A stretch of DNA of 64,000 bases from NCBI GenBank assembly GCA_963922535.1, contig CAWUIN010000001.1:1-64000 (forward strand). Reading direction: 5' to 3'. Positions 18,301-27,392 of the stretch are shown in pieces. The notes under the pieces were generated by a model that was not told the DNA's origin, searched no databases, and saw only the letters and a list, made by a program, of their open reading frames with translations. Made by a program: the position numbers and the translations under genes. The DNA comes from Tectiglobus sp963922535 (lineage in GTDB: Bacteria; Pseudomonadota; Alphaproteobacteria; Rhizobiales; Hyphomicrobiaceae). Position 1 is the first letter of the stretch; each line of letters opens with the position of its first letter.

Positions 18301-19256
18301 CGACAGAAGAGGCGGAAACACAGCCCCAGACGGCTGGCTTGGACGATAAAGTTGAAAAACCATCGCAGCTGCCGCCTCAGGAAATAAAAGCTCCAGCTCT
18401 CCCACAAATGGCCCCGGAAGCTGGCCAGTTGGCAGCGCAACATCAAAGGCCGTATGATAATGCCTATGATAATGCCAATGAACTTGCAGCCCGCCGTGCG
18501 CCATCGCCTCCTCCTGGCCGGGGGCAAACAATGCCGCAGCAAACTCCTGCACCGATCAAGCCATCAACGCCGGAACGCCCATCATACAGACCGGTGCAGC
18601 AGCCAAATTCACCTAATGTTCAGGATACGCAGTGGCCTCGTCACCAGAGAGATCAGCCAGAAAAACCTGTATATACTTATGATGGAACGCGGGTTCCGCC
18701 ACAGACCCAACCGTTGCCGCATACACCTGCAGACAAGGTTGAGACACGGATCGCCCAAGAAAGACAGGCTGCGCTGAATAATTATTCTCAGTCACGCTCC
18801 CGATCGCTGCCTTCTTACGCATCGCCAGAGGAAAAGCGAAATAGCAGGCCGCAGGACGGTGCCGCACATTCGCAGATGCCGCCCTCACATCCCCCGGGAA
18901 CAGGCGATCGGAACACTCAATCACACATGACGTCATCTGCCCAGCCGATCAATCGAGACAAAGCTCACTCCTCCCTGCTGCATCGCAAAAATATGCCGCC
19001 GCCATCACGACAGCGTACGGAAGGCGAGGCACGGTTGCCGCATGAGGTGTCACCGTTGACACCGGAATCCGAATGGCAATCTGCGTATAATCCAGGCCAG
19101 GCCTCGCAAGATGAACCGAGACCGCCACCTCCAGTATCGCTCCCCGATCTGTCAAAGCTACCGCCAGGTATTGCAGCCAGCCTGGGCCGCCTGGCGGGGC
19201 TCAGCGAAGCAGAAATTGAAAAAATAACCAGTGCATCAAGACGCAAAAAAAGCTAA
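15345..19256 (+). CDS. Membrane-bound 7TM-PAS-GGDEF-EAL protein with long Pro/Gln-rich tail
   Basis: 1303 residues. In order: signal-like segment (1-32); extracytoplasmic domain; a 7TM region starting near LYIRDRRLFNGIMLGITGL (about 190-395); a PAS domain (about 405-525); a GGDEF domain whose signature reads GDERF at 616-620 instead of GGDEF, so cyclase activity is doubtful; an EAL domain with EAL at 747-749, DDFGTGYSS, DTIKID and AEGVED, so c-di-GMP phosphodiesterase activity is plausible; and a low-complexity Pro/Gln/Arg tail (about 990-1290). It ends in a short helix-like segment. The tail holds a small tandem repeat (YDNAYDNANE). It overlaps the GNAT gene by 4 bp. Confidence 0.9.
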   Translation: MKWCGQILAFPVVVLLSAALTLIAGAARLEAQDLKAIKLEEGQQRLAIVAKSLVFDGQGDNFRVNTAADADGIRRLMSVRAQQRGSNPTWLVFALDNTTEKPITRWLTAARYDIIGSGLIWPDLDSDRIRAITPSVGFIPQKIDNERADIFQITIPPGQIVTFVAELAAPRVARIDLWEPVKYELYIRDRRLFNGIMLGITGLLGVFLTALFAANHKAMFPSAALVAWCVLAYLCVDFGFWHKLLQLNSEDNAIYRAATEAAMAASLAIFLYTFLRLGSWHGFARMLALVWIVAALTLVFVAVLDPRLASTFARLSFLGLGAAGGLVMLFFAIRGQDRALSLIPTWLLFLVWLFGAASTLNGQLNGDIVVSSLVAGLTLVVVLLGFTVTQFAFGSREQLYAADPNEQSLRSLAVDGAGAAVWDWNARREEIKISPIIEASLGLNLGELSSKVDDFLKHVHPADQERFRLQLASVQEHGEGVIRTDLRMRHNDNSYRWFNLEAASIPTIDRRSLRCIGLMRDITDIKRTQARLMYDAIYDNLTGLPNQELFLDRLVVTISRAKHERNIQPKVICIDIDKVKNVNTEYGPIVGDSLLLTLAKRLRNHISNSDTLARIGDERFAILTLSRHTAGELQRLADDIYRSIRTPINIAGHNVVLSGAVGIAVYDGHAKPETEDNELLKEAEIAMYRAKRQANGQAVLFRPEMRNAQDDRAILARELKEALEHKQLKLLFQPVIHLPREELSGFEALLHWQHPKRGLLGPGEFISIAEDNGLVVQLGSYAIVQAVEQIAKWHKELPRTTNPLFVSINISSRQLLRPELIQEIRHIVGRSIVPDGVLRLEIAEPLVMENPEQANEMLESMVQAGARLSLDDFGTGYSSLTYLQRFPFDTIKIDRDLVVASGGSDAGAEIVRSIVALARELGKQVVAEGVEDAEDASFLRSIGCEYAQGFYYGDPMREQDVSNMLKIVRKSERKLRRSGFFRPKSATEEAETQPQTAGLDDKVEKPSQLPPQEIKAPALPQMAPEAGQLAAQHQRPYDNAYDNANELAARRAPSPPPGRGQTMPQQTPAPIKPSTPERPSYRPVQQPNSPNVQDTQWPRHQRDQPEKPVYTYDGTRVPPQTQPLPHTPADKVETRIAQERQAALNNYSQSRSRSLPSYASPEEKRNSRPQDGAAHSQMPPSHPPGTGDRNTQSHMTSSAQPINRDKAHSSLLHRKNMPPPSRQRTEGEARLPHEVSPLTPESEWQSAYNPGQASQDEPRPPPPVSLPDLSKLPPGIAASLGRLAGLSEAEIEKITSASRRKKS

Positions 19257-19319
19257 TTCCCTTTGGCTTGAATGTTTGTGATGCACAGGCTTATGGCCTG
19301 CCTTGGCCCATTCAGCCAA

Positions 19320-19340
19320 CCCTCGAAATTATATCGAGGG
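19320..19340. other. Hairpin between convergent EAL and ClC genes
   Basis: CCCTCGA (19320-19326) and TCGAGGG (19334-19340) form a 7-bp stem with a 7-base AT loop, 64 bp after the EAL stop and 45 bp before the end of the ClC gene. It may terminate one or both convergent transcripts, although no T-run follows on either strand. Confidence 0.4.
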
Positions 19341-19368
19341 CGAGGGGGGCGCCGCTCGAAAAGGAACA

Positions 19369-19388
19369 TAAGTGATACAGACCATTAG
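19369..19388. repeat. Half copy of the 11627-11670 repeat across the ClC stop codon
   Basis: TAAGTGATACAGACCATTAG differs at one position from 11651-11670. It includes the stop codon of the ClC gene (19385-19387), so the repeat supplies the end of that reading frame. The other arm is missing. Confidence 0.65.
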
Positions 19389-21040
19389 CGATGTTCTTCG
19401 ACGTGACGCTCGATTAAAGCTTTGTTGAATGCTTCCATTGCAGCCATATGCTCCGCCCAGCCAACGATGCGCCGGTCATCGCTGATTGCAACCACAGGCA
19501 GGCGCTGCAAACCAGTCTCGTCGAACATACCCAGGGCCTTTTCAAGCGTGTCATTTCCCGTCAGCCATTTCGGGTAAGTCTTTGGATCACGTCTGATTTC
19601 ACGTGTCTCATCGCGATCAAGTTCAGCAAACTCCTTGACCGTGAGTGAACGCATAATTTCCTGATGCGGGCCATCCTGCACAGCTAAACCGCGTTTCGAT
19701 AATTGCCAATGGAAAAAACTGTGCCCAAGAATAGCGCGTGTCAGGCCATGGGCAATAGAGACCGTTAACATCACGGCGATAGTAATATCGTATCCTTTAG
19801 TAACTTCCAAAATCATGATCATACTTGAAATGGGAGCACCAAGAACAGCCGCGGCAACTGCTGCCATACCAAGAATGGCATAAAGGCCATGGCTTGAGGC
19901 CATTTCTGGGAATATCGAAGCGGCTATGATGCCAAACGATCCACCAGCCATGGCGCCCAGATAAATTGCCGGTGAAAAAATTCCTCCGGCAAAGCGCATG
20001 GCAAGTGTAATAGCGGTCGCAGCAGTTTTGGCGACCAGCAAGGCCAACATCATCCAAAGCGGATAATGAAGCTGTAGCGCTGCATCTGTTGCCTCATATC
20101 CGACGCCAAGGACCTGAGGAAAATAAAGTGCGATGGCGCCAATCATCAAGCCCCCTACGGCTGGGCGCAACCATAATGGCATTGCGATTTTCCAGGAAAC
20201 TTTTTCTGTTGCCATCAGTGCCGTCTCGAAGACGATGGCAACAACGGCGCACGTTAAACCAAGCAGCGCGAATGCGGGGAACTCCCAATATGTCGTGATC
20301 TGATAGTCGGGAACTATAAATGCCGGAGCCTCTCCCAAGTGAACACGGGCAACCAACGTTGCAGCTACGGAGGCAATAACAATTGGCACAAAAGCAGTCA
20401 GAGCATAGTGAGCAAGAATAACCTCATGGGCAAAAATAACCCCTGCCATGGGAGCATTGAATGCTGAAGACACAGCCGCAGCGACGCCGCAGCCGAGCAA
20501 TGTGCGCTGGGCGCTGGGCGACAGCCTGAAAAAATCCTTGATACAGGAGGCAACTGTTGCTCCAAGGTGAACGATCGGCCCTTCGCGGCCAGCACTGGCC
20601 CCGAACCCTAGAGAAATTGATGCCAGAAGGATGTTCCAGCAACCGGTCTTGAGGGGCAAATTACTGTTTCTCAGAATCTGAACTTCGATAACGTCAGCGA
20701 TACCTTGCGCACGCCGACCTGGCATGTACTTATGAAGGATGTACCCGACGATCAGTCCACCACACACCGGCGCTAGCAAGACTACGAACTCAGATACGTT
20801 AACCGCAGCAGTTGCAACCTTTTCGCTGGCCGTGCCAAGCCACAGATATTGCCAGAAACCTATTGAAATCCGGAATAAGATCGACAGATAAGCAACGATG
20901 ACGCCCACTCCAAGGGCGAGCAACCAGACCAGGAACTGACGGTCTGTTATAAAAGTCTTAACATTATGACCGATCTGTGCATTGAGCAGTTCGATAACCG
21001 AGACCAATCCATAACGTCTCACAGCTCGATTACCACTCAT
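19385..21040 (-). CDS. ClC-family chloride channel/antiporter with C-terminal CBS domain
   Basis: 551 residues. The ClC core has about ten hydrophobic segments, with the selectivity-filter motif GREGPIVHLG carrying the gating Glu, and the second filter region GGIFSPAIYLGAMAGGSFG. The C-terminal about 120 residues look like a CBS domain region (KWLTGNDTLEKALGMFDETGLQRLPVV), which in other ClCs binds adenine nucleotides. The likely role is Cl-/H+ exchange or Cl- conductance in the inner membrane; transport mode cannot be told from sequence. The gene stands alone, convergent with the EAL gene, and its stop codon lies in a repeat. Confidence 0.9.
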   Translation of the reverse strand: MSGNRAVRRYGLVSVIELLNAQIGHNVKTFITDRQFLVWLLALGVGVIVAYLSILFRISIGFWQYLWLGTASEKVATAAVNVSEFVVLLAPVCGGLIVGYILHKYMPGRRAQGIADVIEVQILRNSNLPLKTGCWNILLASISLGFGASAGREGPIVHLGATVASCIKDFFRLSPSAQRTLLGCGVAAAVSSAFNAPMAGVIFAHEVILAHYALTAFVPIVIASVAATLVARVHLGEAPAFIVPDYQITTYWEFPAFALLGLTCAVVAIVFETALMATEKVSWKIAMPLWLRPAVGGLMIGAIALYFPQVLGVGYEATDAALQLHYPLWMMLALLVAKTAATAITLAMRFAGGIFSPAIYLGAMAGGSFGIIAASIFPEMASSHGLYAILGMAAVAAAVLGAPISSMIMILEVTKGYDITIAVMLTVSIAHGLTRAILGHSFFHWQLSKRGLAVQDGPHQEIMRSLTVKEFAELDRDETREIRRDPKTYPKWLTGNDTLEKALGMFDETGLQRLPVVAISDDRRIVGWAEHMAAMEAFNKALIERHVEEHR

Positions 21041-21132
21041 ATATGCCCACTCCTAAACCTCGTTGGCCTGGCTGGTGCAGCAGGCAAGACGCTTGTAAGG
21101 TGTTAAATGCGGAAAAATCCCAGGCCCTGTCA

Positions 21133-21615
21133 TCAGTTACCGCACGAAGTCTCGACAATAATATATTCGTGAAGCCGCTCGCTGCGTGATGGTGTTTCCG
21201 GCATCGCAAAGGCGCGAACCGAAATGCCCGCCTGATGCACGGTTTCAGGATCGCCGGACACCAATGGATGCCACCACGCCAGATTTTTGCCTTCATGCAC
21301 CAACCGATATGCACAGGTTTCCGGGAGCCAGCCAAGTTCTGCCACCATATCCGGTGTAAATCGCAGGCAATCGGGCACCTTGTCGTGGCGATTTGCATAG
21401 TCGGAACAACGGCATGAGCCAATCGCAAGCAATTTGCAAGCAAGCCGAGTCATATAGATTTCGCCGCTGTCCTCATCTTCCAGCTTTAGCATGCAACAAC
21501 GACCGCAGCCATCGCACAGGTTTTCCCACTCGGCAGGGCTCATCTCAAAAAGAGATTTACGCCGCCAGTAGGGGAGATCGGTCGGATTTTTTCCGGTTTT
21601 CGCCTGCGTTGACAT
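21133..21615 (-). CDS. YcgN/UPF0260 family Cys-cluster protein
   Basis: 160 residues from the ATG at 21613-21615, chosen because AAGG lies about 6 bases upstream and the length then fits the family; a longer frame to 21702 exists. It has the diagnostic cluster LCDGCGRCCMLKLEDEDSGEIYMTRLACKLL, then CRCSDYANRHDKVPDC, the CxxCxxCC-type Cys pattern of YcgN/YkgJ proteins that may bind a metal or an Fe-S unit. Function is not established. It lies alone upstream of the ClC gene on the same strand, 92 bp away. Confidence 0.88.
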   Translation of the reverse strand: MSTQAKTGKNPTDLPYWRRKSLFEMSPAEWENLCDGCGRCCMLKLEDEDSGEIYMTRLACKLLAIGSCRCSDYANRHDKVPDCLRFTPDMVAELGWLPETCAYRLVHEGKNLAWWHPLVSGDPETVHQAGISVRAFAMPETPSRSERLHEYIIVETSCGN

Positions 21616-22060
21616 TATTGCCTTTGTCAGCCCTTTCATTGCTTGAGATGAAATAGGACAGGCCAGAGCTTTCGCGACCTTTTTTAAGGCCCTTTGAGGC
21701 ATAAAGCCAGCGTCCTGTTACGGCCTCGTTTCTCGTCGCTCTGCCGACCGCACCCGCATGTAAAACTGTAGAAAGAAATGACTGTGATACGATACAGATT
21801 TTCCGCCAGTTTCCTTACGGTACATTTTTTATAATCGATAACTTTAAGCCCAACGTACTGCTACATCTCATTGACCTGCTCATTGATCTGCGATTTCATT
21901 TTCCGCAGGCCTAAACCTGTGCTAAACTGACTATACAGCCACATACTGGAAAATTATTTCAAGTTTCATAATTTTTGCTCTATTTGAAGCATAAAGCAAG
22001 TATTTTGCTGAACATGTTGCATACGCACAGCGAGCAGACAGTACTTTTGAGGCAGCAGAC
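21616..22060. other. Divergent intergenic region before the penicillin-binding protein
   Basis: About 445 bp, AT-rich toward its right end. It should contain promoters for the YcgN-like gene (minus) and the penicillin-binding protein (plus). I see no gene, no strong palindrome and no recognisable RNA. Part of it could be the N-terminal extension of the YcgN-like protein if the 21702 start is used. Confidence 0.4.
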
Positions 22061-24328
22061 GTGAATGATTGGTTTTTCAGACAAGGCAGCAGACACCGGC
22101 TCGTTAACTGGATTGAACTGGATGCTTGGTTTGACTCAACCATTTCAGGTATCCTGCACGCAATCGCCTATCGCTATAGTGCCGCTTCAAGTTTCTTTGC
22201 CCGTTTCCGCCTCCAGGGCTGGAGCCGTATTGCCAACGAACTGGCTTCGGAAATATTGACACTAAGTGCCGGCGGCATGATATTAATGTACACACTCGCT
22301 CTGCCAGCATTCAAAGAAATTGACCAAAAAAACTGGCTGGCGATGGACCAGTTTTCTGTGACATTTCAAGACAAAAACGGCAATTTCATTGGAAAACGCG
22401 GGATAAATCTTAACGATGCCGTTCCACTTGAGGAAATTCCCGATTACATGATCAAGGCTGCCCTCGCTACTGAGGACCGTCGTTTTTTTGAACATTTTGG
22501 TGTTGATTTCATCGGCACGTTTCGTGCGCTCGTCGAAAACATTCGCGCAAACAGCGTCGTTCAAGGCGGCTCAACCCTGACACAACAGCTGGCCAAAAAC
22601 CTGTTCCTTTCTCCGGAACGCTCAATTGTCCGTAAATTAAAAGAAATATACCTTTCTCTTTGGCTCGAAGCCCGTCTGACTAAACGACAGATACTCAAGC
22701 TTTACCTGGACCGCTCTTATATGGGAGGCGGTGCTTTTGGCGTTGAAGCGGCATCACAGTTTTACTTTGCCAAGTCCGTGCGCAACATCAATATGGCAGA
22801 AGCTGCCATGCTTGCCGGCCTTTTCAAAGCGCCAACCAAATACGCGCCACATATCAATTTGCCCGGTTCGCGGGCGCGTGCTAACGAAGTTTTATCCAAC
22901 CTTGTCGAGGCTGGTTATTATTCTCCGGGACAGGTCTACGACGCCCGCCTCAATCCTGCCCAACCGATTGAACAGCGCGACATAGAAACCCCTGACTGGT
23001 TCCTTGATTTTGCTTACGAAGAAATTCAAAAGAAAATCAAAGACAAGCGTGACTTCGTTCTGATAGCACGCACGACTATCGATATGGACCTGCAACAGGC
23101 AGCCGAACAGGCTGTAACTTCGAAGTTTGGCAGCAATCGCCTCAGAAACGCGCAGCGCAGGAGGGCTGAAACCACCAGCGCATTAATTTCGATGGAAACC
23201 GATGGTGCTGTCAGAGCCATCGTCGGTGGACGCGATTATGGTGAAAGCCAGTTCAACCGCGCAACACACGCCCAACGCCAGCCAGGCTCCTCATTCAAAG
23301 TCTATGTTTATGCAACAGCTCTTGAGAATGGCTATAGTCTGCGGAGCCCGCTGTATGACAGGGGTGTAAACTGCGGCCGCTGGAGCCCCCGCAATTATAA
23401 TGGCAGTTACGGTTCAGGCGCCCGCGTCACGATGACAGACGCGGTGCGCCGTTCGCTGAACACGACAGCAGTGGCCATTTCATTGAGTATCGGGCGGCAA
23501 AACGTTATCGACCTCACCAAACGTCTCGGCATCAGTGGCATAAAGCCATCCTGTTCAATGGCACTTGGCGACCGCGGCATTACGTTAATAGAACATGCTG
23601 CTGGCTACGCCGCATTTGCCAATGGCGGCTTAAAAGTGGAACCCTACGCAATATTGGAAACTTATAATTCACAAGGCGAACTTGTTTATGCACGCAAACG
23701 CGATGAACTCAAACCAGAACGCGTGTTATCAAAATCAACCGCCACGCAGATGAACCAGATGCTGGCAACAGTTGTTTCAAGCGGCACAGGCCGTGCAGCA
23801 CAGCTTGATTTCACCCATGCGGTAGGCAAAACTGGAACAAGTTCCGGCTATCGCGATGCCTGGTTTATGGGCTTTACCGGCCGTTATGTAACCGGCGTGT
23901 GGGTTGGAAAGGACAACTTCAGTCCGGTTTACAGATCCCGCGGGCGCGGCATGACGGGCGGTAGCGTTCCTGCACAAATCTGGCAGGCCTACATGTCGGT
24001 TGCTCATAAAAGCATGAATATTCCAACCATTCCCGGCCTCAAACCTCACCCGTCTCAGATTGCCGAACGTCACCGTCTGGCGGCTCTGCGTGATGCCAAT
24101 CCGAACCTTGCGCAGATCCAGGAAAATGCGGCAAATGCAAATCAACTTATGAGTGACCGTACGAAGCGCGTTCTCCAGCGCCTGAACCGTGACCTTAAAG
24201 TCGAAGCCGGTATTGCTGTGCAGCCTTTGCCTAACACAGGTTCGACAACGCCAGTCAAAATCGACGATTCTGACCGGCGCGCAGACGCATCCTCAATATC
24301 ACCAGGAGCGGCTGTTTCACGTCAATGA
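22061..24328 (+). CDS. Class A penicillin-binding protein (PBP1-type glycosyltransferase/transpeptidase)
   Basis: 755 residues from a GTG start. A cytoplasmic N-terminus of about 75 residues precedes one transmembrane helix. The GT51 domain follows with ATEDRRFFEHFGVD (catalytic Glu), QGGSTLTQQLAKNL and RKLKEIYLSLWLE. The transpeptidase domain has SxxK at 410-413 (SSFK), SLN near 465 and KTG at 590-592. It polymerises and cross-links peptidoglycan on the periplasmic face. The C-terminal 100 residues are polar and low in structure. Two small DUF1214/DUF1254 genes follow within 16 bp. A related layout, PBP plus DUF1214-DUF1254, occurs in other Hyphomicrobiales. Confidence 0.95.
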   Translation: MNDWFFRQGSRHRLVNWIELDAWFDSTISGILHAIAYRYSAASSFFARFRLQGWSRIANELASEILTLSAGGMILMYTLALPAFKEIDQKNWLAMDQFSVTFQDKNGNFIGKRGINLNDAVPLEEIPDYMIKAALATEDRRFFEHFGVDFIGTFRALVENIRANSVVQGGSTLTQQLAKNLFLSPERSIVRKLKEIYLSLWLEARLTKRQILKLYLDRSYMGGGAFGVEAASQFYFAKSVRNINMAEAAMLAGLFKAPTKYAPHINLPGSRARANEVLSNLVEAGYYSPGQVYDARLNPAQPIEQRDIETPDWFLDFAYEEIQKKIKDKRDFVLIARTTIDMDLQQAAEQAVTSKFGSNRLRNAQRRRAETTSALISMETDGAVRAIVGGRDYGESQFNRATHAQRQPGSSFKVYVYATALENGYSLRSPLYDRGVNCGRWSPRNYNGSYGSGARVTMTDAVRRSLNTTAVAISLSIGRQNVIDLTKRLGISGIKPSCSMALGDRGITLIEHAAGYAAFANGGLKVEPYAILETYNSQGELVYARKRDELKPERVLSKSTATQMNQMLATVVSSGTGRAAQLDFTHAVGKTGTSSGYRDAWFMGFTGRYVTGVWVGKDNFSPVYRSRGRGMTGGSVPAQIWQAYMSVAHKSMNIPTIPGLKPHPSQIAERHRLAALRDANPNLAQIQENAANANQLMSDRTKRVLQRLNRDLKVEAGIAVQPLPNTGSTTPVKIDDSDRRADASSISPGAAVSRQ

Positions 24329-24343
24329 GTAAGGCCTTGCGTA

Positions 24344-24985
24344 ATGGCGATGAACCTTAAAGTCCCGACAATACTCATGGTCATCCGTCGTCGCATCAAG
24401 ATGACGTTTGGCTTACTGAGCAAAATCGGCATATTTTTGCTCATTTCAATCGGCGGTGGAATGGCATCAAGCTGGTATGCTGTTGAAATGGGCATGCCTT
24501 TTAATATCGAACGCCAAGGCCCCTGGACACGCTGGACCGGCGCCGGGCAATCCGATGCAGATCCTTACAGCAGAACACATTTTTCCAATCGGGCTCAAAT
24601 CCTCTTTAATGCCAACCTGACAATCCGTTTTGAGGCGACGGTCGATGACCGCAACCGGCGCCTGCATTCCTCCTGCGATTATCTGATCGAAGGTCGTAAT
24701 ATCAATTCCCCATGGTGGACAATTGCAGTGTTCGATAACCGGGGCCGATTAATACCAAACGCGGCGCAGCGCTACAGTTTTAACAGCGAAACGGTAGCCT
24801 ACAGTCCCGATGGATCCTTTGCCATCCGGCTGGCCCGTGAAACGCGCCCCTATAATTGGCTGCCGACGACACAGGCAGGCCGGATTATCGTGGTTTTTGA
24901 AGCGCAAAAGAACCTTAGCGGCGCAAACATTCTCGCACAAAAGAAGCTAAATTTACCGACGATTAAAAGAATTTCATGCCGATGA
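24344..24985 (+). CDS. DUF1214 domain exported/membrane protein
   Basis: 213 residues; one N-terminal transmembrane helix (about 24-45) and an extracytoplasmic DUF1214 domain: YAVEMGMPFNIERQGPWTRWTGAG, DPYSRTHFSNRAQI, CDYLIEGRNINSPWWTIAVFD and the closing LPTIKRISCR. DUF1214 proteins of this short type are paired with DUF1254 proteins in alphaproteobacteria; function unknown to me. A downstream ATG (24401, MTFGLLSK) is a credible alternative start, giving a more usual short N-terminus. It begins 15 bp after the penicillin-binding protein and overlaps the DUF1254 gene by 10 bp. Confidence 0.85.
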   Translation: MAMNLKVPTILMVIRRRIKMTFGLLSKIGIFLLISIGGGMASSWYAVEMGMPFNIERQGPWTRWTGAGQSDADPYSRTHFSNRAQILFNANLTIRFEATVDDRNRRLHSSCDYLIEGRNINSPWWTIAVFDNRGRLIPNAAQRYSFNSETVAYSPDGSFAIRLARETRPYNWLPTTQAGRIIVVFEAQKNLSGANILAQKKLNLPTIKRISCR

Positions 24986-25557
24986 AATCGCTTAACTTTC
25001 TATCGCATAACTGGCGCTTGCTGCTGGCGGCATTAACCGCAGCCGGCATTGTTCATATTTACACGACGCTTGCAATCGTGCATTACGGTGAGGTTGCAGG
25101 CTACACGCTGCTGGCGGCCCAATCGCCAGCTAATCAAATTAAATATCTGCCCGAGGTCACACCGCAAAATCAAAGTCTGCCATTTCTTATGCCGGATACA
25201 CGCTATGCGGTATGCCGCTTTGATGCCAGCAACCGTACCGTCCACATCCGCGCCGAGCTGCCTGCGCCAGGCTGGAGTCTGTCGATGCATGCCCCGAACG
25301 GAGACAATTTTTTGTTTGTCGCAGGAACAATTGATCGTACGACAAAGATCAATATTGTCGTCAATCGGAACAATCCAAAATTCGAGGCCAAAACCATTGC
25401 AGAACTGCCGGAAGAAAAGAAGTCGCCAGTCATCACAATCAAACGCAAGCATGGCATTGCAATTTTCAAAGCACCGATTAACGCACTAGCATTTCGTCGC
25501 ATAGCAGACGAGCAACTCAACTTATTTGATTGTTATGAAAAACGCAGAAGGCGTTAG
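24976..25557 (+). CDS. DUF1254 domain membrane-anchored protein
   Basis: 193 residues with an N-terminal transmembrane helix (about 12-33) and a short DUF1254-type domain: LPFLMPDTRYAVCRFDASNRTVHIRAELPAPGWSLSMHAPNGDNF, and a C-terminal LFDC. It overlaps the DUF1214 gene by 10 bp, so the two products are co-translated and probably act together at the cell envelope. No enzymatic motif is visible. A decayed copy of the 101-bp palindromic element begins right at its stop codon. Confidence 0.82.
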   Translation: MPMKSLNFLSHNWRLLLAALTAAGIVHIYTTLAIVHYGEVAGYTLLAAQSPANQIKYLPEVTPQNQSLPFLMPDTRYAVCRFDASNRTVHIRAELPAPGWSLSMHAPNGDNFLFVAGTIDRTTKINIVVNRNNPKFEAKTIAELPEEKKSPVITIKRKHGIAIFKAPINALAFRRIADEQLNLFDCYEKRRRR

Positions 25558-25624
25558 AGTAACCAGCAAAATAAACTATTCAATTGTCCCGGCCAAAGCC
25601 GAAGCGGCATGTTGCTGTATCCTA
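25556..25624 (+). repeat. Decayed half copy of the 101-bp palindromic element
   Basis: 25556-25587 aligns to the 32-base arm of the 53305 copy (AGCAAAATAAACTATTCAAT against AGCAAAATAAACGCTTCAAT). The following GCCGAAGCGGCAT matches the centre of the copy near 59848. The opposite arm is not recognisable. It overlaps the last codon of the DUF1254 gene. Confidence 0.6.
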
Positions 25625-25738
25625 CGGATTGCGATGCTCACAGGCCACACAATGTCTGCTGAAAACGAGAATTAATTAACAATTTTTTGCAGCTCCGATT
25701 CCACTGCTTCGTAAGTCGTTGTAAAATAAAGTAGAAAT

Positions 25739-25813
25739 TGGTGGGCACGCTAGGGATCGAACCTAGGACCGTCCGATTAAAAGTCGGATGCTCTACCGCT
25801 GAGCTACGTGCCC
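25739..25813 (-). tRNA. tRNA-Lys (anticodon TTT)
   Basis: Read on the minus strand: acceptor GGGCACG pairs with CGTGCCC, D-arm GCTC/GAGC, anticodon stem TCCGA/TCGGA around loop CTTTTAA, T-arm CTAGG-TTCGATC-CCTAG, discriminator A, then an encoded CCA at 25739-25741. All arms pair, giving 75 bases including CCA. The anticodon TTT decodes Lys AAA/AAG. Confidence 0.95.
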
Positions 25814-25945
25814 TGACATATATTCAAAGTGCGCAATGTACGTATGCAGTTGTCGAAGGTCAAGTCTATCCTGTGTTTTTTTTGCCTGCGAACGAAAATC
25901 ACGCATCGCCTCTCGCTTGGCTCAACTGCAACTGATGGCAGCCCT

Positions 25946-27094
<1,149 letters not shown>

Positions 27095-27392
27095 TGTTCT
27101 GCAATCGCTGCACAGGTTCTGTGCATAAGTCAATAGTACACGGCAGTTGGTTTGGCGAAATCTGCTCGATTCCTGCCTGTTAACGTCAACAGTATATCGC
27201 AGAGATGGGAGCGGTTCGCTGCCAGTTTAATGCTCTGTTAATCATGCAGTGGTGAGATAGCGATACAGGAATCTCGAATAACTTAATTGCAGTCCTATAC
27301 CGTATTGATATCACTGATGTCTTTGAAGTGATTGTTGCATTTTCGAGGTCCGCACCAGCTCTTATGAATAAAAAACAAACAAAGAAGATACA

